Made by a program: the position numbers and the translations under genes. From JAVVSK01 sp036654235 (GTDB lineage: Bacteria; Bacillota; Clostridia; Christensenellales; CAG-138), in NCBI GenBank assembly GCA_036654235.1, contig JAVVSK010000004.1, positions 1 through 64,000 of the forward strand: DNA of 64,000 bases, read 5' to 3'. Every line of letters starts with the position of its first letter. Position 1 is the first letter of the stretch. Under the pieces are notes generated by a model that was given only the letters and a program-made list of their open reading frames with translations, made no database searches and was not told the origin of the DNA. Of the stretch, positions 1 through 8,821 are shown piece after piece.

Positions 1-320
1 CTGTCCGCATCTCTCGTGCCGGGGCTTATCTAAAACCATTGCTCGTTCAAATTGCCAACGCTGTTGTCAAATCCGACAAGCATCCAGAAATTAAAAACCG
101 CTACCTTTCCATCAAAAAACGCCGTGGGCACAAAAGAGCTATTATTGCGATTACTCGTATGCTGCTCACTGCCATCTATCAAATTATTAAAAAGGCTGAA
201 CCTTACAACGCAGAGCTTTACAAAACTGCTGAGTTGTTGCCACTTTCTCGTGAGATTACTCCTGAACAGGCGATCTATCTCGCTCAGCGGCAAGGTTATT
301 TGGTAAAAGCTCCTGATTGA
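1..320 (+). CDS. IS110-family transposase, C-terminal end (5' cut by window edge)
   Basis: The frame is open from the first base and stops at 318-320, giving about 105 residues with no start inside the window. It begins RISRAGAYLKPLLVQIANAV and continues with a basic stretch and a HKRAIIAITRML segment. This is the usual end of the Transposase_20 domain of IS110/IS116 elements, where helices pack around the catalytic core. IS110 enzymes are DEDD transposases guided by a bridge RNA encoded in the element ends. The N-terminal DEDD domain must lie left of the window. The 270 bases downstream show no obvious element end. Intactness cannot be judged. Confidence 0.8.
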   Translation, partial: VRISRAGAYLKPLLVQIANAVVKSDKHPEIKNRYLSIKKRRGHKRAIIAITRMLLTAIYQIIKKAEPYNAELYKTAELLPLSREITPEQAIYLAQRQGYLVKAPD

Positions 321-505
321 TTTTTTGCCTTTTTTACAGGGCTTGCTTTGCTATGCTCTTTTTTAGCTATCGCTGAACTGAAGCGGTTTCAAACTTATCC
401 TTATTATTGAATAATTATTGCATTAATAAAAAAATATTGTACCTTCGTATAAGCTTTAATATCGTTCGTCACGCACATTATAAAATATTCGAGGTAAATG
501 AAAAT

Positions 506-559
506 TTTACATAGATTTTACATAGACTTAATCTTAATTTTACTTAATCCCATTATGCT
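506..559 (+). promoter_or_regulatory. Pho box with -10 element upstream of the phosphate transporter
   Basis: Four hexamers lie at exact 11-base spacing: TTTACA (506-511), TTTACA (517-522), TTAATC (528-533) and TTTACT (539-544), followed by a -10-like TATGCT at 554-559. This is the arrangement of PhoP-activated promoters in Bacillus (TTAACA-like repeats with about 5-base spacers, the last repeat near -20). It sits about 30 bases before a Na+/phosphate cotransporter gene, so phosphate-starvation control by a PhoP-type response regulator is likely. No PhoP/PhoR gene is in the window. Confidence 0.75.
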
Positions 560-589
560 ATAGATCAGTAAAAGAAGCGAGGTATACTA

Positions 590-2353
590 ATGACGATACT
601 CTCTTTAGTACAGGTCATAGGCGGAGTTGCTATGATGCTGTTCGGCATGTGTTTCATGGGCGGGGGGCTTGAACGTCTTGCCGGAGGTAAACTTGAGCGC
701 GCCCTAGAAAAGCTCACCGATAAACGTATAAAAGCCCTCTTCGTAGGTCTGTTTGTAACCGCGATTATTCAAAGTTCGTCCGCTACGACGGTAATGGTTG
801 TAGGCTTTGTAAATTCGGGTATAATGCAGCTTACGCGCGCAATAGGCGTTATAATGGGGGCAAATATAGGAACGACCGTAACGGCTTGGATACTTTCGCT
901 AACGGGCCTTACCGGGGACAGCATATTTATTCAGCTTTTAAGACCGGAAACATTTGCGCCGATATTGAGCGCGATAGGCGTTGTGTTTTACATGTTCTCG
1001 AAGAACAGTAAAAGGCGGGAAACCGGAACTATCCTTATCGGATTCGGAGTACTCATATTCGGAATGGATATGTTAAGCGCGGCGGTTTTACCTCTCGCGA
1101 ACGAACCTTTATTTGCTGAGATTTTTTCGAGTTTAAGCAATCCGTTATTGGGCGTTCTTGCGGGAACAATTATAACGGGAATAATCCAAAGTTCATCCGC
1201 TTCAGTTGGTATTTTGCAAGCCCTTTCGATGACCGGCGGCGTTACTTATGCTTCCGCGATACCGATAATAATGGGACAAAATATAGGAACTTGCGCAACT
1301 GCCCTTATAGCCTCGATAGGTACGGGGAAAAACGCAAAGCGTGCCGCTCTTTTGCACTTTATGTTTAATATTTTGGGTACCGTGATAATTCTTCCGATAT
1401 TCTATTTATTAAACGCGATAATAGGCTTCGACTTTTTAATGTTGCCCATGAATCCCGCCGATATAGCGATAGTACATACAGCGTTTAACGTTTTAAATAC
1501 GATTATGCTCTACCCATTTGCAAACTTGCTTTCGAAGCTTTCTATGCGCATTATAAAGGACGATCCGAAAGAAATAAAATTTTCGCCACCACTACTTGAC
1601 GAGAGACTTTTAAGTTCACCTTCGTTCGCAATACAGCAATCCCGTCAGACGGCTATCAATATGGCCCGTTTAGCGCAGGAGAATTTTTTTCTCGCACTTT
1701 CGCTGTTCGATAAATTTAGCCCGGAGATCGAAGCGGAAGTTCACTCTAACGAGAGGCTTATAGATAAGTTTGAGGATAAGCTCGGGACTTATCTCGTAAA
1801 AATATCGGGGAAGGATCTTATCGAGGAAGACAGCGTCGAGATGGCGAAGCTTCTTCACGTTTTGAGCGATTTTGAACGCATAGGTGACCATGCGTTAAAT
1901 CTTTCCGAATCTGCCCGCGAATTATACGATAAAAAAATAGTTTTTTCCGACGATGCTCTAACCGAACTTGGCGTTATGAAACGCGCAGTAGTCGATATAA
2001 TAAACATGACAATAGATGCTTTTGTTAATGGGACTATACTTGAAACGGTCGACGTTGAGGCTCTTGAGGCGATTATCGACGAGCTTAAAGACGAGATAAG
2101 GATAAGACATACGCTAAGGGTACAAGATGGCTTATGCGGAGTTGAACCCGGTTTCGTTCTATTGGATATTGTTAATAGTTTCGAGAGGATAAGCGATCAT
2201 TGTTCAAATATTGCCCTCGAAAAACTTTGGTTTACTAGCGCGCGTATGGAGACGCATGAATATCTTTCGACGGTTAAAACCGAAAATTCAGCGTTGTTTG
2301 CGAAGGCTGTTGAAAAAGACCGCGTTAAATATTCTCTGCATGCAGCGGAATAA
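590..2353 (+). CDS. Na+/phosphate cotransporter (NptA/PNaS family) with C-terminal PhoU-like domain
   Basis: This 587-residue inner-membrane protein should import inorganic phosphate with sodium. The N-terminal half carries two inverted membrane repeats, each with the hallmark QSSSA motif (IIQSSSATTVMVVGF near residue 60 and IIQSSSASVG near 200), as in PNaS/SLC34 transporters. From about residue 345 onward it is soluble and helical with DFERIGDHALNL and SFERISDHCSNIA, the two metal-binding motifs of a PhoU-like three-helix-bundle repeat. This fusion is common in bacterial members. GAGG at 579-582 supports the ATG at 590. A four-repeat Pho box lies just upstream. It ends against a bidirectional terminator shared with the convergent catalase. 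Confidence 0.93.
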   Translation: MTILSLVQVIGGVAMMLFGMCFMGGGLERLAGGKLERALEKLTDKRIKALFVGLFVTAIIQSSSATTVMVVGFVNSGIMQLTRAIGVIMGANIGTTVTAWILSLTGLTGDSIFIQLLRPETFAPILSAIGVVFYMFSKNSKRRETGTILIGFGVLIFGMDMLSAAVLPLANEPLFAEIFSSLSNPLLGVLAGTIITGIIQSSSASVGILQALSMTGGVTYASAIPIIMGQNIGTCATALIASIGTGKNAKRAALLHFMFNILGTVIILPIFYLLNAIIGFDFLMLPMNPADIAIVHTAFNVLNTIMLYPFANLLSKLSMRIIKDDPKEIKFSPPLLDERLLSSPSFAIQQSRQTAINMARLAQENFFLALSLFDKFSPEIEAEVHSNERLIDKFEDKLGTYLVKISGKDLIEEDSVEMAKLLHVLSDFERIGDHALNLSESARELYDKKIVFSDDALTELGVMKRAVVDIINMTIDAFVNGTILETVDVEALEAIIDELKDEIRIRHTLRVQDGLCGVEPGFVLLDIVNSFERISDHCSNIALEKLWFTSARMETHEYLSTVKTENSALFAKAVEKDRVKYSLHAAE

Positions 2354-2414
2354 AACGGCGTTAGCTCGTAAAACATAGGATAAAACGCAAATTATTTTTT
2401 CATTTTAAGATTTT

Positions 2415-2453
2415 AATAATAACCGATTCAAAAAAAATGAATCGGTTATTATT
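2415..2453. terminator. Bidirectional intrinsic terminator
   Basis: A perfect 16-base-pair inverted repeat (arms 2415-2430 and 2438-2453) encloses a 7-A loop. It lies between the convergent phosphate transporter and catalase genes and can serve both. Confidence 0.85.
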
Positions 2454-2486
2454 AGTTTTACTTTTCGAGCGATTTGGGGCGCTCTT

Positions 2487-3989
2487 TTATATTGTTGCGG
2501 CTATAAGCTCAGAGTTACTGAGCTTTGAAAGTTCAATGACCTTATTTAGGCAAAGTCCAATAGCGGTGGTTATACGTTTTCCATAATCCTCGTCTGCGAG
2601 AAAACAATGAACAGCATGTCTGTATTTTACATTTTCCGTTACGGGAGCTATGTTTCTCGCCGTATTTTCAATTAAAAGTTGCTTTTTATCCTCAGTCATG
2701 AGCCTAAAAAGCTCTCCGCCGGCGCGGAAATTGTCATCTGTCGGATCGTCCTTAGGATCGTAACGATACATAGCTCCCGATAAATCGAGGGGAGGCTCAA
2801 TAACATCGGGCTGAGCCGACCAAGCGCCAATGCTGTTAGGCGTATACGCCGGTGCGCTACCATAGTTTCCGTCGGTACGCATAGCGCCGTCCCGATGATA
2901 GTCGTTCACTTCGCAATGCGCGCGGTTTACCGGGATAAGATTATGATTTACTCCGAGACGATATCTTTGTGCATCTCCATAGGCGAACAGCCGACCTTGT
3001 AAAAATCGATCTGGAGAGAAACCTATTCCGGGAACGACATGGGCAGGGGTAAAAGCAGATTGTTCAACTTCCGCAAAATAATTTTCGGGATTTCTGTTTA
3101 ACTCTAAAACGCCTACCTCTATAAGAGGGAATTCCTTATGTCTCCAGATTTTTGTTATATCGAATGGATTCTCATAATGATTTTTCGCCTGTTCCTCTGT
3201 CATTATCTGAACATACATTGTCCAGCGCGGGAAGTCTTTACGCTCGATAGCCTCGTAAAGATCTTTACCATGATATTCTCTATCCATACCTGCGATTTTT
3301 TCGGCTTCTTCGTCGGTAAGGCACTTTATACCCTGTTGTGTTTTAAGATGGAATTTGCACCAACAGCGCTCATTTTTTGCGTTATAAAAGCTGAAGGTAT
3401 GTTCGCCAAATACATGCATGTTGCGAAACGATGCGGGAATTCCGCGGTCGCTCATAACGATAGTTGTTTGGTGAAAGGTTTCGGGGAGGAGAGTCCAAAA
3501 ATCCCAGTTATTTTGGGCACTACGCCGTCCGGTATGCGGGTCGCGCTTAACGGCGCGGTTTAAATCTGAAAAATTATGTACGTCTCTTATAAAGAAAGTC
3601 GGCGTATTATTTCCAACGAGATCCCAATTTCCCTCTTTAGTATAAAATTTACAGGCAAAGCCCCTTATATCTCGTTCGGTATCGGCCGCGCCGCGTTCAC
3701 CCGCAACGGTCGAAAATCTAACGAAAGTATCGGTTACTTCGCCCTTTTTAAGTACCAGCGCCCTTGTATACTTACTTATATCGCCGGTTACAGTAAAAGT
3801 TCCATATGCACCCCAGCCCTTAGCATGCATGCGTCGTTCGGGTATAACTTCACGGTTAAAATGCGCCATTTTTTCTAAAAGCCACACATCTTGCATAACT
3901 ACGGGACCGCGAGGACCGGCCGTTATAGCATTTTCATTATCCGGAATTGGCGCGCCTACTTCGTTCGTCAATTTTTTGTATTCGTTCAT
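2487..3989 (-). CDS. katA: Catalase, heme-dependent, small-subunit (clade 3 type)
   Basis: This 500-residue monofunctional catalase (2 H2O2 to O2 plus 2 H2O) has the distal-His segment [12 protein letters not shown], the [19 protein letters not shown] substrate-channel region, [10 protein letters not shown] and the proximal heme-ligand motif [14 protein letters not shown] (Tyr). Length fits small-subunit catalases of about 480-500 residues with no C-terminal flavodoxin-like domain. A longer frame opens with an ATG at 4001, but its first codons (ATG GAG GTA CTT) contain the GGAGG that serves the next ATG, so I start at 3989. A -10-like TATAAT (minus strand, 4034-4039) lies upstream. Catalase in an otherwise anaerobic gene set points to aerotolerance, alongside rubrerythrin 4 kb away. 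No convincing PerR box was seen. Confidence 0.96.
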   Translation of the reverse strand: MNEYKKLTNEVGAPIPDNENAITAGPRGPVVMQDVWLLEKMAHFNREVIPERRMHAKGWGAYGTFTVTGDISKYTRALVLKKGEVTDTFVRFSTVAGERGAADTERDIRGFACKFYTKEGNWDLVGNNTPTFFIRDVHNFSDLNRAVKRDPHTGRRSAQNNWDFWTLLPETFHQTTIVMSDRGIPASFRNMHVFGEHTFSFYNAKNERCWCKFHLKTQQGIKCLTDEEAEKIAGMDREYHGKDLYEAIERKDFPRWTMYVQIMTEEQAKNHYENPFDITKIWRHKEFPLIEVGVLELNRNPENYFAEVEQSAFTPAHVVPGIGFSPDRFLQGRLFAYGDAQRYRLGVNHNLIPVNRAHCEVNDYHRDGAMRTDGNYGSAPAYTPNSIGAWSAQPDVIEPPLDLSGAMYRYDPKDDPTDDNFRAGGELFRLMTEDKKQLLIENTARNIAPVTENVKYRHAVHCFLADEDYGKRITTAIGLCLNKVIELSKLSNSELIAATI

Positions 3990-4001
3990 AAGTACCTCCA
4001 T

Positions 4002-4382
4002 TTATTTTTTGCCCTATAAAATACAGTCGGGTAATTATAGGATAACTTTGTTCGATAAAACATAGCTAAACACGTATTGAATAGATAATTGAAACTATCT
4101 ATATTATATCGCTAAATCTTTAAAAACTCAAGGAAAAATTTACAAAGTTGAATATTTATGGATAAGAAACAGGGTTAAACTTTTAAGAACACTAAGGAAT
4201 CTATAGTGACAAAAAACGCACTCCGTGTTAAACTGATAAAAGTGTGCATTATAATTCATATACGTAAATAAAAAAGAGCCGGACCGGAAAAAACGTGCCT
4301 CTTTACTTGGAAAAACTTGAAACCCTATAATTAGTAGGAACAAAAGCATACAATGTTTTTTAAATAACCTTAGTATTAGATT
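4002..4382. other. Intergenic region with catalase promoter, otherwise featureless
   Basis: Holds the probable -10 of the catalase promoter (minus strand, 4034-4039). The rest, up to the decayed transposase, shows no convincing gene, RNA or repeat. A 69-codon minus-strand frame at 4140-4349 has no SD and no recognisable protein features. Confidence 0.5.
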
Positions 4383-5120
4383 ATGTCGACAATAGAAATG
4401 TGTTATAATAAAAAAACTACCTTTGGAGGGAAAATATCAGCAGATTATCATCGACATGATATAAGTGATGCAGTTTGGGCGCTATTAGAACCGCATCTAC
4501 TCGTGGAAAAAGGTAGATGGGGCGGGAATGCGCAAGATAACCGCAGATTAATTAATTCAGCGTTTTGGATTCTTCGCGCAGGCGCGCCATTGCGCACTCT
4601 ACCACCGGACTACGGGAATTCGAATAATGTTAACCGTCGTTTCAAAGGCATATGGGAAGGTCTGCTTAAAGCGTTGATAGACAGACACGATTATGAAAGG
4701 TTGATGATTGATGCGAATATCAAGGCACATCCGGATGCAGCCGGAACTGTTAGCGGAGAACAAGACATTGAGCGCACAAAAGGCGACTCAATATCAAGAT
4801 ACATTTTGCCGTGGATGCGAATGGCGGTCGGTCAGATTTTTTTTATCACAGCAGCTACCGTTGCGCATTGCAAAAAAAGGTTTGTGTTCTAATTGACGGA
4901 CTATGCGCTGATTATTTGCTTTCTGACCGCAAGAAAACTGTTCTATTCGGTATTCCGGCAGTGATTCCATCTAAGAAAAACCTGAAAGAACAACGAAAGT
5001 ACAATAAAAACCTTTATAAACTGAGCCACTTGGTCGAAAATATCTTGAAGCGCTGGCTTAGAATTGTAATGAGGTAGGCAAAATAACCGCGCATTATTCG
5101 TAGCGGCTGTTTTAGCTTAA
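4383..5120 (+). pseudogene. Decayed IS5-family (IS427-group) transposase
   Basis: Translated pieces match the order of an IS427-group DDE transposase but lie in different frames. The first frame (to about 4795) has RHDISDAVWALLEPHL, GRWGGNAQDNRRLIN, LRTLPPDYG and LMIDANIKAHPDAAG, the last carrying the first catalytic Asp. The frame then shifts: KIHFAVDANGG is in another frame, FFITAATVAHC is back in the first, and ADYLLSDR (second Asp region) with IPSKKNLKEQRKYNKNLY and LSHLVEN is in the second. Past a stop at 5075 the final piece ALFVAAVLA ends at 5118-5120. At least three frame changes and lost segments mean no active enzyme. Terminal inverted repeats could not be recognised. Confidence 0.85.
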
Positions 5121-5172
5121 ACTATTGTCTACACTATCTAGTATTGCACATATCTGTAACAATATATTTTCG

Positions 5173-5270
5173 CAGACATATGTCTGTTCGTCTCATAATT
5201 TGGCGACGAAGTCGCGAAGGCAGTAACTCACACAATACAAGTCAAAACCAAACATATGAATTACTGCCTT
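5173..5270. repeat. Palindrome and inverted repeat upstream of a glycosyltransferase
   Basis: A perfect 14-base palindrome CAGACATATGTCTG lies at 5173-5186. A separate inverted repeat has arms AAGGCAGTAA (5217-5226) and TTACTGCCTT (5261-5270) around 34 bases. They lie between the decayed IS element and the glycosyltransferase gene. They may be operator or terminator remnants; the second lacks a long T run. Confidence 0.4.
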
Positions 5271-5365
5271 TAATTTTCTCCCCATCGCCTTGCAATAATA
5301 AGGTTTAAGCCATATAATGAAGTTAAAACTAATGCTGAGCGCAACGCGCTTTTTTGGAGGTTGTA

Positions 5366-6295
5366 ATGGGAAAGCTTTTATCACTCATCGTTCCCGTATT
5401 TAACGAGGAAGAAGTCGTCGATATTTCATTTGAGAAGCTCAATGAGGCGATGAAGAATATTGGTTATGATTATGAAATAATTTATGTCAACGACGGAAGT
5501 CGTGATAATACGATGAAATCGCTACGTAATTTAGCAAAAGTAAATAAACAGCTAAAAGTTCTGTCTTTTTCTAGGAACTTCGGACATCAGCTCGCAGTAA
5601 CCGCCGGAATGGACATTGCTAAGGGCGACGCACTCATTATCATAGATGCGGATCTTCAAGATCCACCCGAAACGATAAAAGAACTCGTTAAAGCTTGGGA
5701 AAATGGCGCCGATATAGCCTACGGTAAGCGTTTAAAGCGCGAAGGAGAAACAATTTTTAAAAAGTTCACCGCTTTTTGCTACTATCGTCTCTTAAAATCA
5801 ATGAGTGCCTCCCCTATTCCCCTCGATACCGGTGACTTTAGGCTCTTAGACCGAAAGGTCGCGGATTTATTTTTAAAAATGCGTGAGCATAATCGTTTTT
5901 TGCGCGGTATGAGCGGATTTATGGGTTTTGAGACGGTTCCGGTTGAATACGTAAGGCACAGTAGATTTGCGGGTAAAACTAAATATTCGCTTAAAAAAAT
6001 GTTAAAGCTCGCGTTCGATGGGATAATAGGCTTTTCGGACAGACCACTCACCTTAATTACCGGTATCGGTATAGGAACCCTAATTATTGCCGGTCTCGGT
6101 CTTATCGCGCTAATTGTCCTCGCGGCGACGGTTGGCGTTCCCGGTTGGCTTTGGGCCGTCGATGGTCTAGTTATTTTAGACGGAATTATAATGGCTTCCC
6201 TCGGAATACAGGGCGCTTATATGAACAGAATGTATGACGAACTTAAGGGCAGACCGCTCTATATCGTCGGAGAACAACTAAACTGTGAAGGTTAA
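5366..6295 (+). CDS. Family 2 glycosyltransferase, polyprenyl-phosphate hexose synthase type (DPM1/GtrB-like)
   Basis: This 309-residue protein has an N-terminal GT-A domain (LIVPVFNEEEVV, YVNDGSRDNT, IDADLQDPPE as the metal-binding region, LDTGDFRLLDRK) and two C-terminal membrane helices (about 230-285). This is the layout of GtrB/DPM1 enzymes, which transfer a sugar from a nucleotide donor to undecaprenyl phosphate on the cytoplasmic face. GGAGG at 5356-5360 precedes the ATG at 5366; a TTG at 5354 overlaps that SD and is rejected. It stands alone with its own terminator; no flippase (GtrA) or acceptor glycosyltransferase gene is adjacent. The transferred sugar cannot be told. Confidence 0.9.
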   Translation: MGKLLSLIVPVFNEEEVVDISFEKLNEAMKNIGYDYEIIYVNDGSRDNTMKSLRNLAKVNKQLKVLSFSRNFGHQLAVTAGMDIAKGDALIIIDADLQDPPETIKELVKAWENGADIAYGKRLKREGETIFKKFTAFCYYRLLKSMSASPIPLDTGDFRLLDRKVADLFLKMREHNRFLRGMSGFMGFETVPVEYVRHSRFAGKTKYSLKKMLKLAFDGIIGFSDRPLTLITGIGIGTLIIAGLGLIALIVLAATVGVPGWLWAVDGLVILDGIIMASLGIQGAYMNRMYDELKGRPLYIVGEQLNCEG

Positions 6296-6319
6296 TATAA
6301 AAATATAAATCAATTTACG

Positions 6320-6351
6320 CCGAACCTCAAAAAAATGAGGTTCGGTTTTTT
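6320..6351 (+). terminator. Intrinsic terminator
   Basis: A perfect 10-base-pair stem (6320-6329 with 6336-6345) around an A-rich loop is followed by six T, 25 bases after the glycosyltransferase stop. Confidence 0.9.
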
Positions 6352-6448
6352 AATCATCACTATGCAATATATGGTAATTATTTTTAAATTTTAATGCTAA
6401 AGAATACCATTCATTTATATAGGACAGACTACCCGCTGAGGTGATACC

Positions 6449-7168
6449 ATGCTAGTTCTGTTCATAAGGGCGATAATTATCTATTTACTTGTATTTTTCG
6501 TCATACGGCTGACCGGAAAGCGTCAATTAAGCGAGCTTCAGCCTTTTGACCTCGTTATAACCCTACTCGTAGCCGACCTTGCGTCACAGCCGGTTTCGAA
6601 CACGCAGGTTCCGCTTTCATATGGGGTAGTTCCTATAATCGCGCTGTTTTTATTACAAAAATTGCTATCGTTTTTATCATTAAAAAGCGATAAGGTAAGA
6701 TCGGTCATGTGCGGCAAACCTTTGATAGTAATAGAAAAAGGTCAAATAAACGAGGGTTTTTTGCGTGAAGCAAGTTACACTATAAACGACCTTTTAGAGC
6801 AGCTTAGAAAAAAAGATATTTTTAAATTAAGCGATGTAGAATACGCAATACTCGAAACTGACGGCGATTTAAGTGTCCTATTAAAAGGCTATGCCCAGCA
6901 GCCGACGTATCTCGATATGAATCTCTCAGCACCCTATTCTGAACCGTCACAGGTCATAATAATGGATGGGAAGCGCATAAAGGACAGTCTCGAACGCGCA
7001 GGTCTATCCGAAAAATGGATGCAAAATCAAATTAAAAAAGCAAAATGCAAGTGCGAAAAAGAAGTGTTCTTTGCTATGATAGATACGGATAGAAAATTTC
7101 ATTTGCAAACTAAGGAAAAATATGGAACAAGGGTATATTTCTTTGATATGCCGGAGGCAAAGGAATGA
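6449..7168 (+). CDS. DUF421 (YetF-type) membrane protein
   Basis: This 239-residue protein opens with three hydrophobic helices and the family signature RLTGKRQLSELQPFDLVITLL, in which the KRQ and PFD residues are conserved, followed by the soluble DUF421 region (KPLIVIEKGQINEGFLREA, VEYAILETDGDLSVL). YetF-like proteins are Bacillota membrane proteins with a small cytosolic domain; some Bacillus members act in spores, but the general role is unsettled. The ATG at 6449 follows GAGGTGAT. The gene overlaps the next by four bases, so the two are probably translationally coupled; DUF421-DUF4363 pairs recur in clostridia. Confidence 0.88.
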   Translation: MLVLFIRAIIIYLLVFFVIRLTGKRQLSELQPFDLVITLLVADLASQPVSNTQVPLSYGVVPIIALFLLQKLLSFLSLKSDKVRSVMCGKPLIVIEKGQINEGFLREASYTINDLLEQLRKKDIFKLSDVEYAILETDGDLSVLLKGYAQQPTYLDMNLSAPYSEPSQVIIMDGKRIKDSLERAGLSEKWMQNQIKKAKCKCEKEVFFAMIDTDRKFHLQTKEKYGTRVYFFDMPEAKE

Positions 7169-7569
7169 AAGAAAATCTTCTAACGCGCATAGCGACGTGG
7201 ATAGCCATATTTTTATCAATTATTATATTGGCTTTTTTATGTATCTACCCAAGGGCTACTACACATAAAATGGCGACGTATATATTAGAAGAACTTGATT
7301 CCGCTAAAGAAGCTCTCTATAATTATGATCAAGCTACTGCCTATAAGCATATATATAATGCGCATAAACGCCTTGAAGAAAAATCCGCTCCGCTCATGAT
7401 GTTCTTCGATCATGGCGCAATATTGGATATACATACGGAGCTTGCGATTTCGCTTGCTATCGTTTATGTTGGTACGACCAGCGAAGTTATTGCAAGCATT
7501 GAAGCGGCTATCAGTTCCGTTGAATACCTCGATGAAATAGAAAAATTCGGTTGGGAAGAACTTTTATAA
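7165..7569 (+). CDS. DUF4363 family membrane-anchored protein
   Basis: This 134-residue protein has one N-terminal membrane helix (about 10-30) and a helical extracytoplasmic or cytosolic domain with HIYNAHKRLEEKSAPLMMFFDH and a conserved-looking DIHTELAISLAIVYV segment. DUF4363 proteins usually sit directly after a DUF421 gene, as here (ATGA overlap at 7165-7168). Function is unknown; it is probably a partner of the DUF421 protein. Confidence 0.8.
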   Translation: MKENLLTRIATWIAIFLSIIILAFLCIYPRATTHKMATYILEELDSAKEALYNYDQATAYKHIYNAHKRLEEKSAPLMMFFDHGAILDIHTELAISLAIVYVGTTSEVIASIEAAISSVEYLDEIEKFGWEELL

Positions 7570-7574
7570 GACTA

Positions 7575-7604
7575 AAAAAATACCGCCATATGGCGGTATT
7601 TTTT
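7575..7604. terminator. Bidirectional intrinsic terminator
   Basis: A 30-base perfect palindrome with A-tract and T-tract arms around ACCGCC/GGCGGT lies between the DUF4363 gene and the convergent rubrerythrin. Confidence 0.9.
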
Positions 7605-7660
7605 AATAATAATATGGGAAGCCATTTATCGGTTTCTCATATTATAAGGTTATCTATTGA

Positions 7661-8200
7661 TTAATAATTTTCAACCATGATCTCAAAATATGCGCGCGGA
7701 TGATTGCATACCGGGCATACCTCAGGAGCGGACTCCGAAAGGTGAATATATCCGCAATTAGTGCATTTCCAAGCAAAAACGCCGTTGCGTTTAAAGACTT
7801 TGCCCTCTTCAATATTTTGTAGAAGCTTTAAATACCTCTCCTCATGAGCCTTTTCAACCTTCGCAACACCGGCAAAAAGTCTCGATATATCGGAGAAACC
7901 TTCCTCTTCTGCAATCTTCGCGAACGTCGCATACATAGTTGTCCATTCGTAATTTTCACCGCTCGCCGCCGCTTTTAGATTATTCTCCGTATCGCCAATC
8001 TTACCGCCGTTTAAAAATTTAAACCACAGCTTAGCATGCTCTTTTTCATTACCAGCTGTCTCTTCAAATATCGCCGCGATTTGATTATAGCCTTCTTTGC
8101 GTGCAGCAGAGGCAAAATATGTATATTTATTTCGTGCCTCTGATTCCCCCGAAAATGCTGCCATAAGGTTTTTTTCTGTTTTTGAACCATGTAATTCCAT
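7661..8200 (-). CDS. rbr: Rubrerythrin
   Basis: This 179-residue non-heme iron peroxidase reduces H2O2 in anaerobes. The N-terminal ferritin-like four-helix bundle shows the diiron ligands in [35 protein letters not shown] and [13 protein letters not shown]. The C-terminal rubredoxin-like domain has two CxxC pairs (CTNCGY and CPVCNHP) for the Fe(SCys)4 centre. A longer frame starts with ATG at 8236, but a TATAAA -10 element abuts that codon, whereas AAGGAGG precedes the ATG at 8200 (11-base spacing). I take 8200. Electron donors are not encoded nearby. Confidence 0.95.
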   Translation of the reverse strand: MELHGSKTEKNLMAAFSGESEARNKYTYFASAARKEGYNQIAAIFEETAGNEKEHAKLWFKFLNGGKIGDTENNLKAAASGENYEWTTMYATFAKIAEEEGFSDISRLFAGVAKVEKAHEERYLKLLQNIEEGKVFKRNGVFAWKCTNCGYIHLSESAPEVCPVCNHPRAYFEIMVENY

Positions 8201-8236
8201 CGTCTGAATTTCCTCCTTAAGTTCTCTTGTCTTCAT

Positions 8237-8263
8237 TTTATATAATAAGAGTTCCTATGTCAA
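8237..8263 (-). promoter_or_regulatory. Probable rubrerythrin promoter
   Basis: On the minus strand TTGACA (8258-8263) and TATAAA (8237-8242) are separated by 15 bases, slightly short. The -10 touches the upstream ATG at 8236, which supports the later start codon. Confidence 0.5.
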
Positions 8264-8448
8264 GCATCTTGTAAAGAATTCACATTAATGTTTATTTTTT
8301 TGCTATTTTTAGTTTTTCTTCTAAATGACGGTGTAATAATAAGTTTCGTAGAGGCTAAATGTTCTACTTAAAAAAGGATATTGATTTCGTGGCTTCTTTC
8401 AGTTTTCTTTTTTCGTATCACTTAAAAAGCATATAAATGCATTATCTC

Positions 8449-8499
8449 AAATCCGGATATAAATGCGGACAAAAATAAACTTATTAAATATCCGGATTT
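8449..8499. repeat. Perfect 12-base inverted repeat
   Basis: Arms AAATCCGGATAT (8449-8460) and ATATCCGGATTT (8488-8499) enclose 27 bases. Each arm also contains the short palindrome ATCCGGAT. It lies between rubrerythrin and the GNAT pseudogene. It could be an operator pair or an element end; there is no T run for a terminator on the plus strand. Confidence 0.5.
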
Positions 8500-8530
8500 C
8501 CCGTATATATTGCAAAGGAAAATAAAAAAA

Positions 8531-8821
8531 TGTATTCGGCACATTGTATGCCGTGTTGATAAACCAATAGTTTGGATTTAATCGTTAGTCATTGAAAAGC
8601 ATCGGAGGAACGGCGTTACCTCACTTCTATTCGAAAAATCAGAATCATTGGAAAGATAATATGAAGAAGATACTGTATTTAATTATGTGCATCCAAATAA
8701 TAAAGGAACTATTACATTCCTAAAAAAACACGGATATACCCTTCTAAACCTTATCGAAATTCGAAAGCCTTATAAAGGTGAGTGTTTATCAACCCAAATT
8801 TGCATGGATGAGATTTTTTGA
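8531..8821 (+). pseudogene. Degraded GNAT N-acetyltransferase
   Basis: One frame (CRVDKPIVWI from 8549 to the stop at 8819-8821) reads as the C-terminal part of a GNAT acetyltransferase interrupted by two in-frame TAA codons, at 8579-8581 and 8657-8659. The pieces are VWI, then SLVIEKHRRNGVTSLLFEK (motif A, where R/Q-x-x-G-x-G/A binds acetyl-CoA; the last G is changed here), then YEEDTVFNYVHPNNKG and TFLKKHGYTLLNLIEIRKPY. The last part matches the usual end of a clostridial/archaeal GNAT group. Both stops fall where a GAA or AAA codon would be expected. The N-terminal third is not recognisable. No product is expected. Confidence 0.75.

Noticed and set aside
3138..3563. 141-codon plus-strand frame
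   Set aside because: Antisense to catalase, with low-complexity content and no family resemblance.
4002..4060. PerR box for the catalase promoter
   Set aside because: The TAATTATAGG/GATAAC region only loosely resembles the inverted TTATAAT consensus; I could not support it.
8660..8821. Short intact gene from the last third of the GNAT region
   Set aside because: No start codon with SD after the second TAA; the piece alone could not form a GNAT fold.
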